Assembly: GCF_000153345.1 (NCBI RefSeq)
Contig: NZ_CH724125.1
Span: 1,280,607-1,344,606 of the forward strand
Direction of reading: 5' to 3'
Source: Neptuniibacter caesariensis
Lineage (GTDB): Bacteria > Pseudomonadota > Gammaproteobacteria > Pseudomonadales > Balneatricaceae
Length of the DNA: 64,000 nucleotides
The notes under the pieces are model-generated. The model saw only the letters and a list, made by a program, of their open reading frames with translations. It did no database searches and was not told the DNA's origin. Shown piece by piece: positions 44,979 through 53,277 of the stretch (within the stretch, counting starts at the first letter, position 1; each line of letters opens with the position of its first letter). Made by a program: the position numbers and the translations under genes.

Positions 44979-46268
44979 TTACGCCAGTCCGTAGAACCCT
45001 GGGAAGAACAGAATCGAAATTACCACAGCGATCTGCATCAGGATAAACGGCATAACACCACGATAGATATCCATCGTCTGAACACTTGGCGGAGCCACCC
45101 CTTTCAAATAGAAGAGACTGAAGCCAAATGGTGGTGTCAGGAAGCTGGTCTGCAGGTTCATCGCGATCAAAATCGCAAACCATACAGGCGCTATACCTAA
45201 GGCATCAGCTACCGGTGCCAGAATTGGCACGATGATAAAGCTGATCTCAACAAAGTCGATAAAGAAGCCCAGAATCAGGATCGCTATCATCGACAGAATC
45301 AGGAAGCCCTGCGCACCACCAGGAAGGTCAGATAACGCTTCCTCAACGATGTAATCACCACCGGTGTAGGTAAATGCCATGGAGAAGGCCGTAGCACCCA
45401 ACAAGATAGCGAATACCATCGCAGTGACTTTCACTGTTTCAGAAGCGGAATCGATTACCATTTTCCAACTGAACTGGCGGTACATAACAGCCAATACCAG
45501 AGCGCCTACACCACCCAGTGCAGAAGATTCGGTTGGCGTTGCGATACCAGCAAAGATAGAACCCAGTACAACCAGGATCAGCGCCAGTGGAGGAATAATC
45601 GCTTTCAGGGCTTTAATGTACTGCTCACGCTTGGATTCGACATCGTCATCCAACGGTAGAGCAGGCGCAGACTCGGGTTTCATGTAGCTGTACACCAGGA
45701 TGTAAACTACATAAACACCGATCAGGATAAGGCCTGGGCCGACTGCAGCTTTAAACAAGTCACCTACCGGAATACCCAGTACGTCACCCAAAATAATCAA
45801 GATGATAGATGGTGGGATAATCTGACCCAGCGTACCTGAGGCACAAATCGTTCCGCAAGCCAGGGACTTGTCGTATTTATACTTCAACATAACTGGCAGG
45901 GAGATAAGGCCCATCGCCACCACTGACGCACCTACTACACCGGTAGATGCCGCCAACAACGCACCTACCAGAACGGTAGAAATTGCCAGACCACCACGGA
46001 CACCACCAAACAGTTTACCCATCGACTCTAGCAACTGCTCAGCCAGTTGAGTTTTCTGCAGGACGATCCCCATGAAGATAAATAGGGGCACAGCCATCAA
46101 TACCGTATTTTCCATAATGCTTTGAATACGGAACGGCATGAAAGCAAACATTTCAGCACCTTCGGCAAACACACCGAAGATCAACGCTACACCACCAAAG
46201 GTAAAAGCAACCGGGAAGCCAACTAGCAACATCACCAGCGCCACACCGAACATAATAATACCGATCAT
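44979..46268 (-). CDS. dctM: TRAP transporter large permease subunit DctM
   Basis: A 429-residue membrane permease with 11-12 spans and the DctM-type motifs GVFAEGAEMFAFMPFRI, FIFMGIVLQKTQLAEQLLESMGKLFG and ASGTLGQIIPPSIILIILGD. It makes the Na+-driven substrate pathway with DctQ. It follows dctQ by 12 nt and is followed by a terminator. It is shared by both DctP copies unless another permease exists elsewhere. Confidence 0.96.
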   Translation of the reverse strand: MIGIIMFGVALVMLLVGFPVAFTFGGVALIFGVFAEGAEMFAFMPFRIQSIMENTVLMAVPLFIFMGIVLQKTQLAEQLLESMGKLFGGVRGGLAISTVLVGALLAASTGVVGASVVAMGLISLPVMLKYKYDKSLACGTICASGTLGQIIPPSIILIILGDVLGIPVGDLFKAAVGPGLILIGVYVVYILVYSYMKPESAPALPLDDDVESKREQYIKALKAIIPPLALILVVLGSIFAGIATPTESSALGGVGALVLAVMYRQFSWKMVIDSASETVKVTAMVFAILLGATAFSMAFTYTGGDYIVEEALSDLPGGAQGFLILSMIAILILGFFIDFVEISFIIVPILAPVADALGIAPVWFAILIAMNLQTSFLTPPFGFSLFYLKGVAPPSVQTMDIYRGVMPFILMQIAVVISILFFPGFYGLA

Positions 46269-46280
46269 TCGAAGAGCCCC

Positions 46281-46817
46281 TTAGTGCTGTGGAGGTTGAT
46301 AATGATCTTCCTTGGTATTACCCAGGAAGATGTTAAGAGATTTAAGGAACAAGCCGATGCCACTGATCAACATGGCAAAAAATGCAAACGGAATAACCGA
46401 CTTGATAATCCAGCGATAAGGTAAGCCACCCGGGTCACCCGAAGTCTCACCTAATTCAAATGACTCACGCGCGAAGTCGATGCCGTACCAGCCAACCAAT
46501 GCACAGAACGGGAATAGAAACACCAAACAACCCAGCATATCGATCAATGCTTTGGTTTTACCGCTAAGGCGCTCATAAACCAGGTCAACCCTAACGTGAC
46601 CACCCACTCTGAGGGCATAAGGCACACCCAGAAGAAAGACCGATGCATACAAGTGCCATTCCAGCTCCTGCATACCAATCGAAACGTCATTAAAGACATA
46701 GCGCATCACAACGTCGATAAAAACGTTGAATAGCATAATTACAAAAAGAACAGCTGCGATTTTACCGATCAGATCAGAAAAGCTATTAATCGCCTGCTCA
46801 AGCCTCACTAGAAACAT
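46281..46817 (-). CDS. dctQ: TRAP transporter small permease subunit DctQ
   Basis: A 178-residue four-span protein (spans near 15-40, 50-70, 90-110, 135-160) with the conserved FNDVSIGMQELEWHLYASVFLLG loop. It associates with DctM. The gene is separated from dctP copy 2 by a 12-bp stem-loop (46843-46879) that may reduce transcription into dctQM relative to dctP. Confidence 0.95.
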   Translation of the reverse strand: MFLVRLEQAINSFSDLIGKIAAVLFVIMLFNVFIDVVMRYVFNDVSIGMQELEWHLYASVFLLGVPYALRVGGHVRVDLVYERLSGKTKALIDMLGCLVFLFPFCALVGWYGIDFARESFELGETSGDPGGLPYRWIIKSVIPFAFFAMLISGIGLFLKSLNIFLGNTKEDHYQPPQH

Positions 46818-46842
46818 GCTCTCTCCTGGCTTTTATTATGTG

Positions 46843-46879
46843 TTGGTATTCCGGCGCGCGTCATTGTCCGGAATACCAA
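46843..46879 (-). other. Intercistronic hairpin between dctP copy 2 and dctQ
   Basis: TTGGTATTCCGG and CCGGAATACCAA form a perfect 12-bp stem with a 13-nt loop and no T-run. Such hairpins commonly stabilise the upstream dctP mRNA and lower permease expression. Confidence 0.75.
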
Positions 46880-46899
46880 CGGTAGGTCAAGTGACCGTA

Positions 46900-47979
46900 T
46901 TACTTAGAAAGGCTGTTCAGGTATGCACGATCAGAGATATCTGTCCACGCACGAGCCTTCTTCAGGTACTCAGCCTGAGAGTCCAGGATCTTCTTAGCCA
47001 ATGGATCAGCTGCTGCTTTCTCTGCAAGAAGTTCGTCGTTAGCTTTACGCATTGCATCGATAACTTCGTTAGGGAAAGACTTAACCTGGATGTCTGGGAA
47101 TTCAGTCTTCATGCTCGCCCAGTTTTCAGCTGAAGCATGGTAAGACTGAATGTACATGTCGTACGCTGCAGTACGCATAGCCGTTTTCAGGATCTGCTGA
47201 AGATCAGCTGGCAGACGCTCAAACTTCTTCTTGTTGATCAGGAACTGCAGCTCAGTTGCTGGCTCATGCCAACCTGTGTAGTAGTAAGGTGCGATTTTGT
47301 GGAAACCCATACGCAGGTCAAGAGATGGACCTACCCACTCCAGTGCATCGATCGTACGACGCTCAAGCGCTGTGTATAGTTCGCCCGCAGGAATGTTTGT
47401 TGGTTTAGCACCCAGCTTAGCCAGTACCTCACCCGCGAAACCAGGGATACGCATTTTCAGGCCTTTCAGGTCATCCAGAGAGTTAATCTCTTTCTGGAAC
47501 CAACCGCCCATCTGGTTACCTGTGTTACCACCAGGGAAGGACATCAGGTTGAACTTACCGTACACCTCATCCATCAGCTCCTGACCGCCACCGTAGTAGA
47601 ACCAGCCGTACTGTTCAGGTGCAGTCATACCGAATGGCATCGTCGTGAAGTAAAGAGTATTTGGTACTTTACCCTTCCAGTAGTAAGACGCAGAGTGTCC
47701 CATGTCGTACTGACCAGAACGTACCATGTCAAAGACACCTAGTGGCGCTTTGTGCTTGTTCTTGGAGTCGATAGTGATTTTCAGGCGACCGTTAGACATC
47801 TTCTCAGCCAACGCTGCCATGTTTTTAGTCGCATCACCAAATACAGGGAAGTTTGTCGGCCAGGTTTCAGCCAGTTTCAGCTTATAGACTTTGTCATCTG
47901 CAGCCATTGCTGGAGTTGCCAGCACAGCTGTTGTCGCAGCAGCCATGATAAGCTTCTTGGAAAAGTTCATTTTAAACAT
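46900..47979 (-). CDS. TRAP transporter substrate-binding protein DctP (copy 2)
   Basis: A 359-residue paralogue of the copy at 43658 with the same motifs: RIPGFAGEVLAKLGAKP, WVGPSLDLRMGFHKIAPYYYTGWHEP, GGNTGNQMGGWFQKEI. The signal peptide ends PAMAA. It heads the dctP-dctQ-dctM transcript. Near-duplicate binding proteins around one permease pair suggest ligand diversification or dosage. Two in-frame ATGs (47979 and 47970) are possible; neither can be excluded. Confidence 0.95.
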   Translation of the reverse strand: MFKMNFSKKLIMAAATTAVLATPAMAADDKVYKLKLAETWPTNFPVFGDATKNMAALAEKMSNGRLKITIDSKNKHKAPLGVFDMVRSGQYDMGHSASYYWKGKVPNTLYFTTMPFGMTAPEQYGWFYYGGGQELMDEVYGKFNLMSFPGGNTGNQMGGWFQKEINSLDDLKGLKMRIPGFAGEVLAKLGAKPTNIPAGELYTALERRTIDALEWVGPSLDLRMGFHKIAPYYYTGWHEPATELQFLINKKKFERLPADLQQILKTAMRTAAYDMYIQSYHASAENWASMKTEFPDIQVKSFPNEVIDAMRKANDELLAEKAAADPLAKKILDSQAEYLKKARAWTDISDRAYLNSLSK

Positions 47980-48350
47980 TGTTATTATCGTCCTCTATCT
48001 GTATTCCCGAGCTCGGGGAACCTTCAAAAAAGGTTGGCCGGTTCTGGATCGCCTGTCCTTCACATCGACCACAAGTAACATCCACTGATCTTTGTCAGCC
48101 TGATTAGTCTGGCACAGGATTAAAAGCATACGTATTCGGATTACTGCGCAAAGCGGCTCGAGATACTACGTACGCCATCTACGTAGTTTTACTTAGACCG
48201 CCTTTTTTCTTTTTTGCTGTATTGAAACTAGAAAAGAGCAAAACAATCCAAGCAATTGGGTCATTCACAGACCATTCATCCTATGTGTAGCAATCTGCAA
48301 ACATAGCCTGCTTAACTCGATTCCTCTCTATATGACTTAGGAGACAGATA
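47980..48350 (-). promoter_or_regulatory. Upstream region of dctP copy 2 with repeated TACGTA motifs
   Basis: No gene is seen in this 371-nt gap. It holds the palindrome TTCCCGAGCTCGGG (48003-48019 region) close to dctP, and three TACGTA copies: one inside ATACGTAT at 48128-48135 and two as the inverted repeat ACTACGTA-N7-TACGTAGT at 48165-48187. They lie about 150-210 nt before the dctP start. These are candidate binding sites for a NarL-type regulator such as the one at 40687. The plus-strand promoter of the gene at 48351 must lie here too. Confidence 0.5.
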
Positions 48351-48641
48351 GTGAAATATTTAACATTTGGTTTGCTCCTTATGGCATCCGCAGCTCAAGC
48401 TACTTTTCTTTATGCACCTGATGGGTCTCGGATTTCTGAAGGGGACAGCATTGCAAAAGTCGTCGAAAAGATGGGGCAACCTCTAACAAAATCTCAGCAA
48501 CAAACCTGCATTAAGTTTAAAGCCGAATACTGCACCCAGTGGGTTCAATTCGAACTATGGCAGTATGTTGCGAAGGGGTACTACTGGCGACTGGATATCA
48601 GAGAGGGAAAAGTACATTCCCTTGAGTGGAGTCTGAATTAA
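48351..48641 (+). CDS. Small secreted DUF2845-like protein
   Basis: A 96-residue protein: signal peptide ending AAQA, then TFLYAPDGSRISEGDSIAKVVEKMGQPLTKSQQQ and a C-terminal WVQFELWQYVAKGYYWRLDIREGKV. The DSIAKVVEKMGQP motif is the hallmark of small periplasmic DUF2845/SmpA-like proteins. Two cysteines (CIKF and EYCTQW) may form a disulfide. ATG or GTG at 48351 follows GGAGAC. The function is unknown. Confidence 0.65.
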   Translation: MKYLTFGLLLMASAAQATFLYAPDGSRISEGDSIAKVVEKMGQPLTKSQQQTCIKFKAEYCTQWVQFELWQYVAKGYYWRLDIREGKVHSLEWSLN

Positions 48642-48658
48642 CCCTGGCCGAAGATAGG

Positions 48659-48924
48659 GGAACCTGCGAACAAGTCCTATGCGCCTCAGGCTTACAGAGC
48701 AAGCGAAGCGCGAGGCAATAATTACAGTCATGCTGGTTGCCTCAGGACGCAAATTATTAACAAAGCGATTCGTTTGCTCTGCAAGCCCCGTAGGGTGGGC
48801 TTTATAACGGCCATCTGCTTTGTCAGTCAGTTTGAAAAGGTCCAGACATTTCGCTGCACTGCCTTTCGCGCATATGCCCGTTCTACAGCCCACTGAGAAA
48901 GCATTAGACTTATTCGCAGGTTCC
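48659..48924. mobile_element. MITE-like element with 18-bp terminal inverted repeats
   Basis: About 266 nt bounded by GGAACCTGCGAACAAGTC (48659-48676) and its near-perfect inverse GACTTATTCGCAGGTTCC (48907-48924; one mismatch). No transposase gene fits inside. The flanks TAG and TAAG suggest a possible short target duplication, unresolved. The interior carries the reading-frame-like stretch in the opposite direction, which I treat as fortuitous. Confidence 0.7.
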
Positions 48925-48954
48925 TAAGCGCAATACCGGCCTGGGACCTCATAT

Positions 48955-49233
48955 CTACTGAAAGAAACTATCACCCTGCTGGTCGATCATCTGCTTTGCC
49001 TTACGGACCATTTCATCAGCACATGCCTGCTGGCTCGGCAACACATCTGCACGAATAAACGTGTGTCGTTTCTCCCCTTTTACAATCGTACCGTTGACCC
49101 TGAAGCCCATCTCCTCTGAGACCGGTGCAGGCGTAATGGTGAAACCCTCATATTCAACGGACTCCATAGTTTCAGGTTCATTGTTTTTCGGTTCTGATTT
49201 GAAAATAGAGCCTAAGGATTTAAGAAAGGACAT
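48955..49233 (-). CDS. HlyU-family small transcription-related protein
   Basis: A 92-residue protein: basic start MSFLKSLGSIFKSEP, then YEGFTITPAPVSEEMGFRVNGTIVKGE and the ending DEMVRKAKQMIDQQGDSFFQ, typical of HlyU (PF10115). HlyU-family members are small activators or nucleoid-type proteins. A TTG two codons earlier opens the frame but the ATG at 49233 is the likely start. It stands alone next to the MITE. Confidence 0.75.
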   Translation of the reverse strand: MSFLKSLGSIFKSEPKNNEPETMESVEYEGFTITPAPVSEEMGFRVNGTIVKGEKRHTFIRADVLPSQQACADEMVRKAKQMIDQQGDSFFQ

Positions 49234-49498
49234 GATCAACCTTTAACGTAACTTAAATTTCGATTTGCTCAGGGTACAACTAATCAACTCATTTGACACG
49301 GTCAAACTACGGCTCGGACAGTCAAAAGTTATTTTTCAATTCTGTCTCAGCAGACATGGGGGTCCGCTGAACGATTTCGCCACTATTTTCAAAGCCATTT
49401 TTCGCGTAAATTAGGGAAAACACTAATATCGAATCAGGCCTGCTATTTCTGACATCAATGGCCACGATAAGTCACCGAACAATGAACAGGAGCAGACA

Positions 49499-50344
49499 AT
49501 GCAGTTTAAAGGTACCGATAATTATGTAGCGACGGATGATCTGAGAATGGCCGTCAATGCGGCAATTACCTTGGAAAGACCGTTGCTGATTAAAGGTGAA
49601 CCGGGTACCGGTAAGACCATGCTGGCTGAAGAAGTCGCTGCTGGCCTTGGGAAAAAACTGTTGTGCTGGCATATCAAGTCAACGACCAAAGCTCAGCAGG
49701 GCTTGTATGAATACGATGCGGTTTCCCGCCTGCGTGATTCGCAACTGGGTGAAGAAAAAGTTCACGATATTGCTAACTACATTAAGAAGGGCATGCTTTG
49801 GCAGGCCTTTGAAGCAGATGAACAGGTTGTACTGCTAATCGATGAGATCGATAAAGCAGATATTGAATTCCCCAATGACCTGTTAGTTGAACTGGATAAA
49901 ATGGAGTTCAGTGTTTATGAGACTGGCGAGCAGGTAAAAGCTAAGCATCGTCCGATTATTATCATCACCTCAAATAACGAGAAAGAGCTACCGGACGCTT
50001 TCCTGCGTCGCTGTTTCTTCCACTACATCCAGTTCCCGGATCGCGAAACGATGGAAGAGATCGTTAAGGTCCACTACCCGGATCTTCAACAGGAGCTGGT
50101 AAAAGAAGCCCTGGAAATTTTCTTTGAAGTACGAACGGTTAATGGTTTGAAGAAAAAGCCATCGACTTCGGAACTAATCGATTGGCTTAAGCTACTGATG
50201 GCTGACAACATTCCGGCAGAAGTGCTTCGAGATAGCGAGAGTAACAACGCGGTACCGCTGCTACATGGCGCTCTGCTAAAGAACGAGCAGGATGTACATA
50301 TGCTTGAACGCCTGGCTTTTATGACACGACGCGCACAGCGCTAA
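49499..50344 (+). CDS. MoxR-family AAA+ ATPase
   Basis: A 281-residue AAA+ ATPase of the MoxR/CoxD-like group: Walker A GEPGTGKTM near 41, Walker B VVLLIDEIDKAD near 113, sensor 1 IIITSNNEKELPDAFLRRC. These act as chaperone-like ATPases that insert cofactors or remodel VWA-domain partners. It precedes the VWA/CoxE-like gene by 13 nt. The start has AGGAG in the preceding AACAGGAGCAGACA, and its position suggests a two-gene operon. Confidence 0.93.
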   Translation: MQFKGTDNYVATDDLRMAVNAAITLERPLLIKGEPGTGKTMLAEEVAAGLGKKLLCWHIKSTTKAQQGLYEYDAVSRLRDSQLGEEKVHDIANYIKKGMLWQAFEADEQVVLLIDEIDKADIEFPNDLLVELDKMEFSVYETGEQVKAKHRPIIIITSNNEKELPDAFLRRCFFHYIQFPDRETMEEIVKVHYPDLQQELVKEALEIFFEVRTVNGLKKKPSTSELIDWLKLLMADNIPAEVLRDSESNNAVPLLHGALLKNEQDVHMLERLAFMTRRAQR

Positions 50345-50357
50345 CGGCTGAAAGCTC

Positions 50358-51533
50358 ATGCTGATCGATTTTTTTAATACATTACGAAAAGCTCAGGTCC
50401 CGGTGACCATTAAAGAGTTGCTAACCCTTTTGGAAGCCCTTCAGAAGCGGATCGCTTTTGCCAACCTGGATGACTTCTATCTGCTGGCGCGTTTATGTCT
50501 GGTCAAAGACGAAAAGTTCTTTGACCGGTTCGACCGTGCCTTTGGCCACTATTTTAAAGGCCTTGAGGACATCAAGCTCTTTCCCGATGACCAGATACCT
50601 GAAGACTGGCTAAGGTCGGAGTTTCTAAAGAACCTTAGCGAAGAGGAAAAAGCTCAGATCGAGGCATTGGGGGGGCTGGATAAATTACTGGAAACGCTCA
50701 ACGATCGTCTTAAAGAGCAGCACGACCGCCATGCTGGGGGTAATAAATGGATAGGAACCGGAGGCACCTCTCCTTTTGGCCATAGTGGCTACAACCCGGA
50801 AGGGATACGCATCGGGGGTGAGAGCAAACACAAACGTGCGGTCAAAGTCTGGGAGAAACGCCAGTTTAAGAACCTTGATGATCAGGTAGAACTCGGCACC
50901 CGCAATATGAAAGTGGCCTTGCGTAAGTTACGTAAGTTCGCCCGAACAGGCGCAGCCGAAGAGTTAGATCTAAACGATACGATTCGTTCCACCGCCGATA
51001 ATGCGGGGCTACTGGATATTAAAATGGTGCCTGAACGACATAATGCAGCCAAGGTACTTCTCTTTCTTGATATTGGCGGTTCTATGGACCCCTATATCCA
51101 CATGTGTGAGCAACTTTTTTCAGCGGCAAAAACCGAGTTTAAACACCTGGAATACTACTACTTCCATAACTGCATTTACGAAAAGCTCTGGAAGGATAAC
51201 CGTCGCCGTTGGGACGAAACAGTTTCCACGCTAGACGTTTTACATACTTATGGTAGTGATTACCGGGTGATTTTTGTCGGTGATGCCGCCATGTCGCCTT
51301 ATGAGTTGTTTAGCCGTTATGGCAGCGTCGAACATATGAATGAGGAAACCGGTCAGGTCTGGCTGCAAAGGGTTCTGGACACTTGGGACAAGGCAATTTG
51401 GCTTAACCCAAGCCATGAGCGTTCCTGGAAATATACCCAGACCACCGAAGCGATCAAAGAACAGCTCGACGGTCACATGTACCCCCTAACACTGGAGGGT
51501 ATGGAATCCGCGATTAAGTATCTGTCTAAGTAA
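50358..51533 (+). CDS. VWA-domain protein, CoxE-like, MoxR partner
   Basis: A 391-residue protein with a helical N-terminus, a Gly/His-rich middle (GTGGTSPFGHSGYNPEGIRIGGE) and a C-terminal VWA domain. Its MIDAS motif reads DIGGS where canonical domains have DxSxS, so the first serine is glycine, as in many CoxE-like proteins. Its partner MoxR ATPase lies 13 nt upstream. In carbon-monoxide dehydrogenase operons CoxD/CoxE help metal centre assembly, but no such enzyme is visible here. The target is unknown. Confidence 0.85.
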   Translation: MLIDFFNTLRKAQVPVTIKELLTLLEALQKRIAFANLDDFYLLARLCLVKDEKFFDRFDRAFGHYFKGLEDIKLFPDDQIPEDWLRSEFLKNLSEEEKAQIEALGGLDKLLETLNDRLKEQHDRHAGGNKWIGTGGTSPFGHSGYNPEGIRIGGESKHKRAVKVWEKRQFKNLDDQVELGTRNMKVALRKLRKFARTGAAEELDLNDTIRSTADNAGLLDIKMVPERHNAAKVLLFLDIGGSMDPYIHMCEQLFSAAKTEFKHLEYYYFHNCIYEKLWKDNRRRWDETVSTLDVLHTYGSDYRVIFVGDAAMSPYELFSRYGSVEHMNEETGQVWLQRVLDTWDKAIWLNPSHERSWKYTQTTEAIKEQLDGHMYPLTLEGMESAIKYLSK

Positions 51534-51551
51534 AAAAGAAATCCCTCGATC

Positions 51552-51579
51552 CGAACCCGACGACCCAATGGTCGGGTTC
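51552..51579 (+). terminator. Hairpin after the MoxR/VWA pair
   Basis: GAACCCGAC and GTCGGGTTC form a 9-bp stem about 18 nt after the stop; the tail is not strongly T-rich. Confidence 0.6.
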
Positions 51580-51687
51580 AGATCAATTCTCTTAAAAATT
51601 CCCCTGTATTTCTGTATCCAATCCTTGACACCAAGCCCCTTGAAAGCCACATTTAACCTATATTGGAACCACTCATTCAGGAAGCTT

Positions 51688-53277
51688 ATGCGTCACCTCG
51701 ATACTCAGGAAGTAGTTAAGCAATTAGCCGACCTTACCGGCGCTTTAACCTCTGAGAAAGACCACACCAAACTGTTAGACAGAATCATACTGGGTTGTAT
51801 GTTCCTGACTAATGCGGATGGGGGAACGTTGTATACCCTGAATGAAGACAATGAGAACGAGCTAAAATTTACCATTTTGCATAACCGCTCGCTGGGCATT
51901 CATCGTAAACCCCGTGATCTGCCCGCTGTTGAAATCTATAACGCGCAGCAACAAGCTTCAAAGCTTGTCGTGGTACAAACCTTTGTACAACGCGAAACAA
52001 TCAATATTCCCGATGTTTATGAGTGTAATGATTTCGATTTCTCAGGTACGCGCAATTTTGATAAGCAACTAAGCTATCGTTCTAAGTCTTTCCTTTGTGT
52101 GCCTTTGCAGGATCATGAGGGAGAAATTATTGGTGTTCTTCAGCTCATCAATGCGATTGGCGATGATGGTGAGATCACTCCCTTCCCGCCAACCCAACAG
52201 CATCTGGTTGAATCCCTGGCGTCTTTAGCGGCGGCTGTTTTGACCAAACGTCGTTTAATTGATGCTCAGAAGCAGTTATTCGAGTCATTTATTAAGCTTA
52301 TCGGCCGCGCAATTGACCATAAGTCACCGGTCACTGGTAAACACTGTGAGCAGGTACCTGAAATTGCGATGATGCTGGCGGCCGCAGTGAATAATGCCAA
52401 AACCGGACACTTTGCAGATCTAGGCTTTAATGACAATGAAATGTATGAACTGCGAATTGCTGCCTGGCTCCATGATTGTGGCAAGATCACCACACCGGAA
52501 TATATCATCGATAAAGCGACCAAACTGCATACAATGTTTGATCGAATCGAGCTAGTCGAATGCCGTTTCCGTGAATACAAGCAGCACCTGCAAATTGAAC
52601 TGCTTCAGCAAAGAGAGATGCCGCAAGACGCATTTAATCAAGCACAGATTAAACTTCAGGAAAAACTTCAGCAGCTTGATCACGATCTTGAATTTATTCG
52701 TAAATCAAATACAGGCTCAGAATTTATGGCAGACGAAGACAAAGCCAAAATTCTGAGCATTGGCGAGATCAGCTGGATCGATGCAGAAGGCGAAAGTCAC
52801 CACCTGCTAAGTAAGGATGAAATCGATAACCTTTGCATCAGTAAAGGTACGCTAACCGACAATGAACGTCAGATTATGCGAGACCATATTAAGGTTTCCA
52901 CAGATATGCTGGAATCCCTTAATTATCCTAAACAGCTTCAGGAAGTACCGGAAATAGCCTGCAATCATCACGAACATATGGATGGCAGCGGCTACCCGCG
53001 TGGCATAACGGGTGAAAAGCTTTCTACCCGGGCAAGAATCATGTGTATTGCTGATATTTTTGAGGCTTTAACGTCCCCTGACCGTCCGTATAAAAAAGGT
53101 ATGCTTCTCTCTCAGGCCATGACGATTCTGGGAAGAATGGTTAACGATAACCATCTGGATAAAGACTTGTTTAGACTCTTTGTCGAAAGCGGCACTTATC
53201 TGGAGTATGCCCAGACACATATGGCGCCAAGGCAGATCGACGATATAGACATCTCTTCACTTCCCGGCCTTAACTAA
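51688..53277 (+). CDS. GAF and HD-GYP cyclic-di-GMP phosphodiesterase
   Basis: A 529-residue cytoplasmic protein: GAF domain over about residues 20-185 and HD-GYP domain with HDCGKITTPEYIIDKATKL and the GYP motif NHHEHMDGSGYPRGITGEKLS. Between HD and HD-GYP parts is a charged helical insert. HD-GYP proteins hydrolyse c-di-GMP to GMP. Conserved metal ligands are present, so activity is expected. The longest frame begins 120 nt earlier in a region that is not convincingly coding; the ATG at 51688 has AGGA upstream and starts MRHLDTQEVVKQL. It converges with the cyclase gene (stop next to 53278). Confidence 0.92.
   Translation: MRHLDTQEVVKQLADLTGALTSEKDHTKLLDRIILGCMFLTNADGGTLYTLNEDNENELKFTILHNRSLGIHRKPRDLPAVEIYNAQQQASKLVVVQTFVQRETINIPDVYECNDFDFSGTRNFDKQLSYRSKSFLCVPLQDHEGEIIGVLQLINAIGDDGEITPFPPTQQHLVESLASLAAAVLTKRRLIDAQKQLFESFIKLIGRAIDHKSPVTGKHCEQVPEIAMMLAAAVNNAKTGHFADLGFNDNEMYELRIAAWLHDCGKITTPEYIIDKATKLHTMFDRIELVECRFREYKQHLQIELLQQREMPQDAFNQAQIKLQEKLQQLDHDLEFIRKSNTGSEFMADEDKAKILSIGEISWIDAEGESHHLLSKDEIDNLCISKGTLTDNERQIMRDHIKVSTDMLESLNYPKQLQEVPEIACNHHEHMDGSGYPRGITGEKLSTRARIMCIADIFEALTSPDRPYKKGMLLSQAMTILGRMVNDNHLDKDLFRLFVESGTYLEYAQTHMAPRQIDDIDISSLPGLN

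Noticed and set aside
48555-48893. 112-residue minus-strand frame
   Set aside because: It lies mostly inside the MITE-like element and has no transposase motif.
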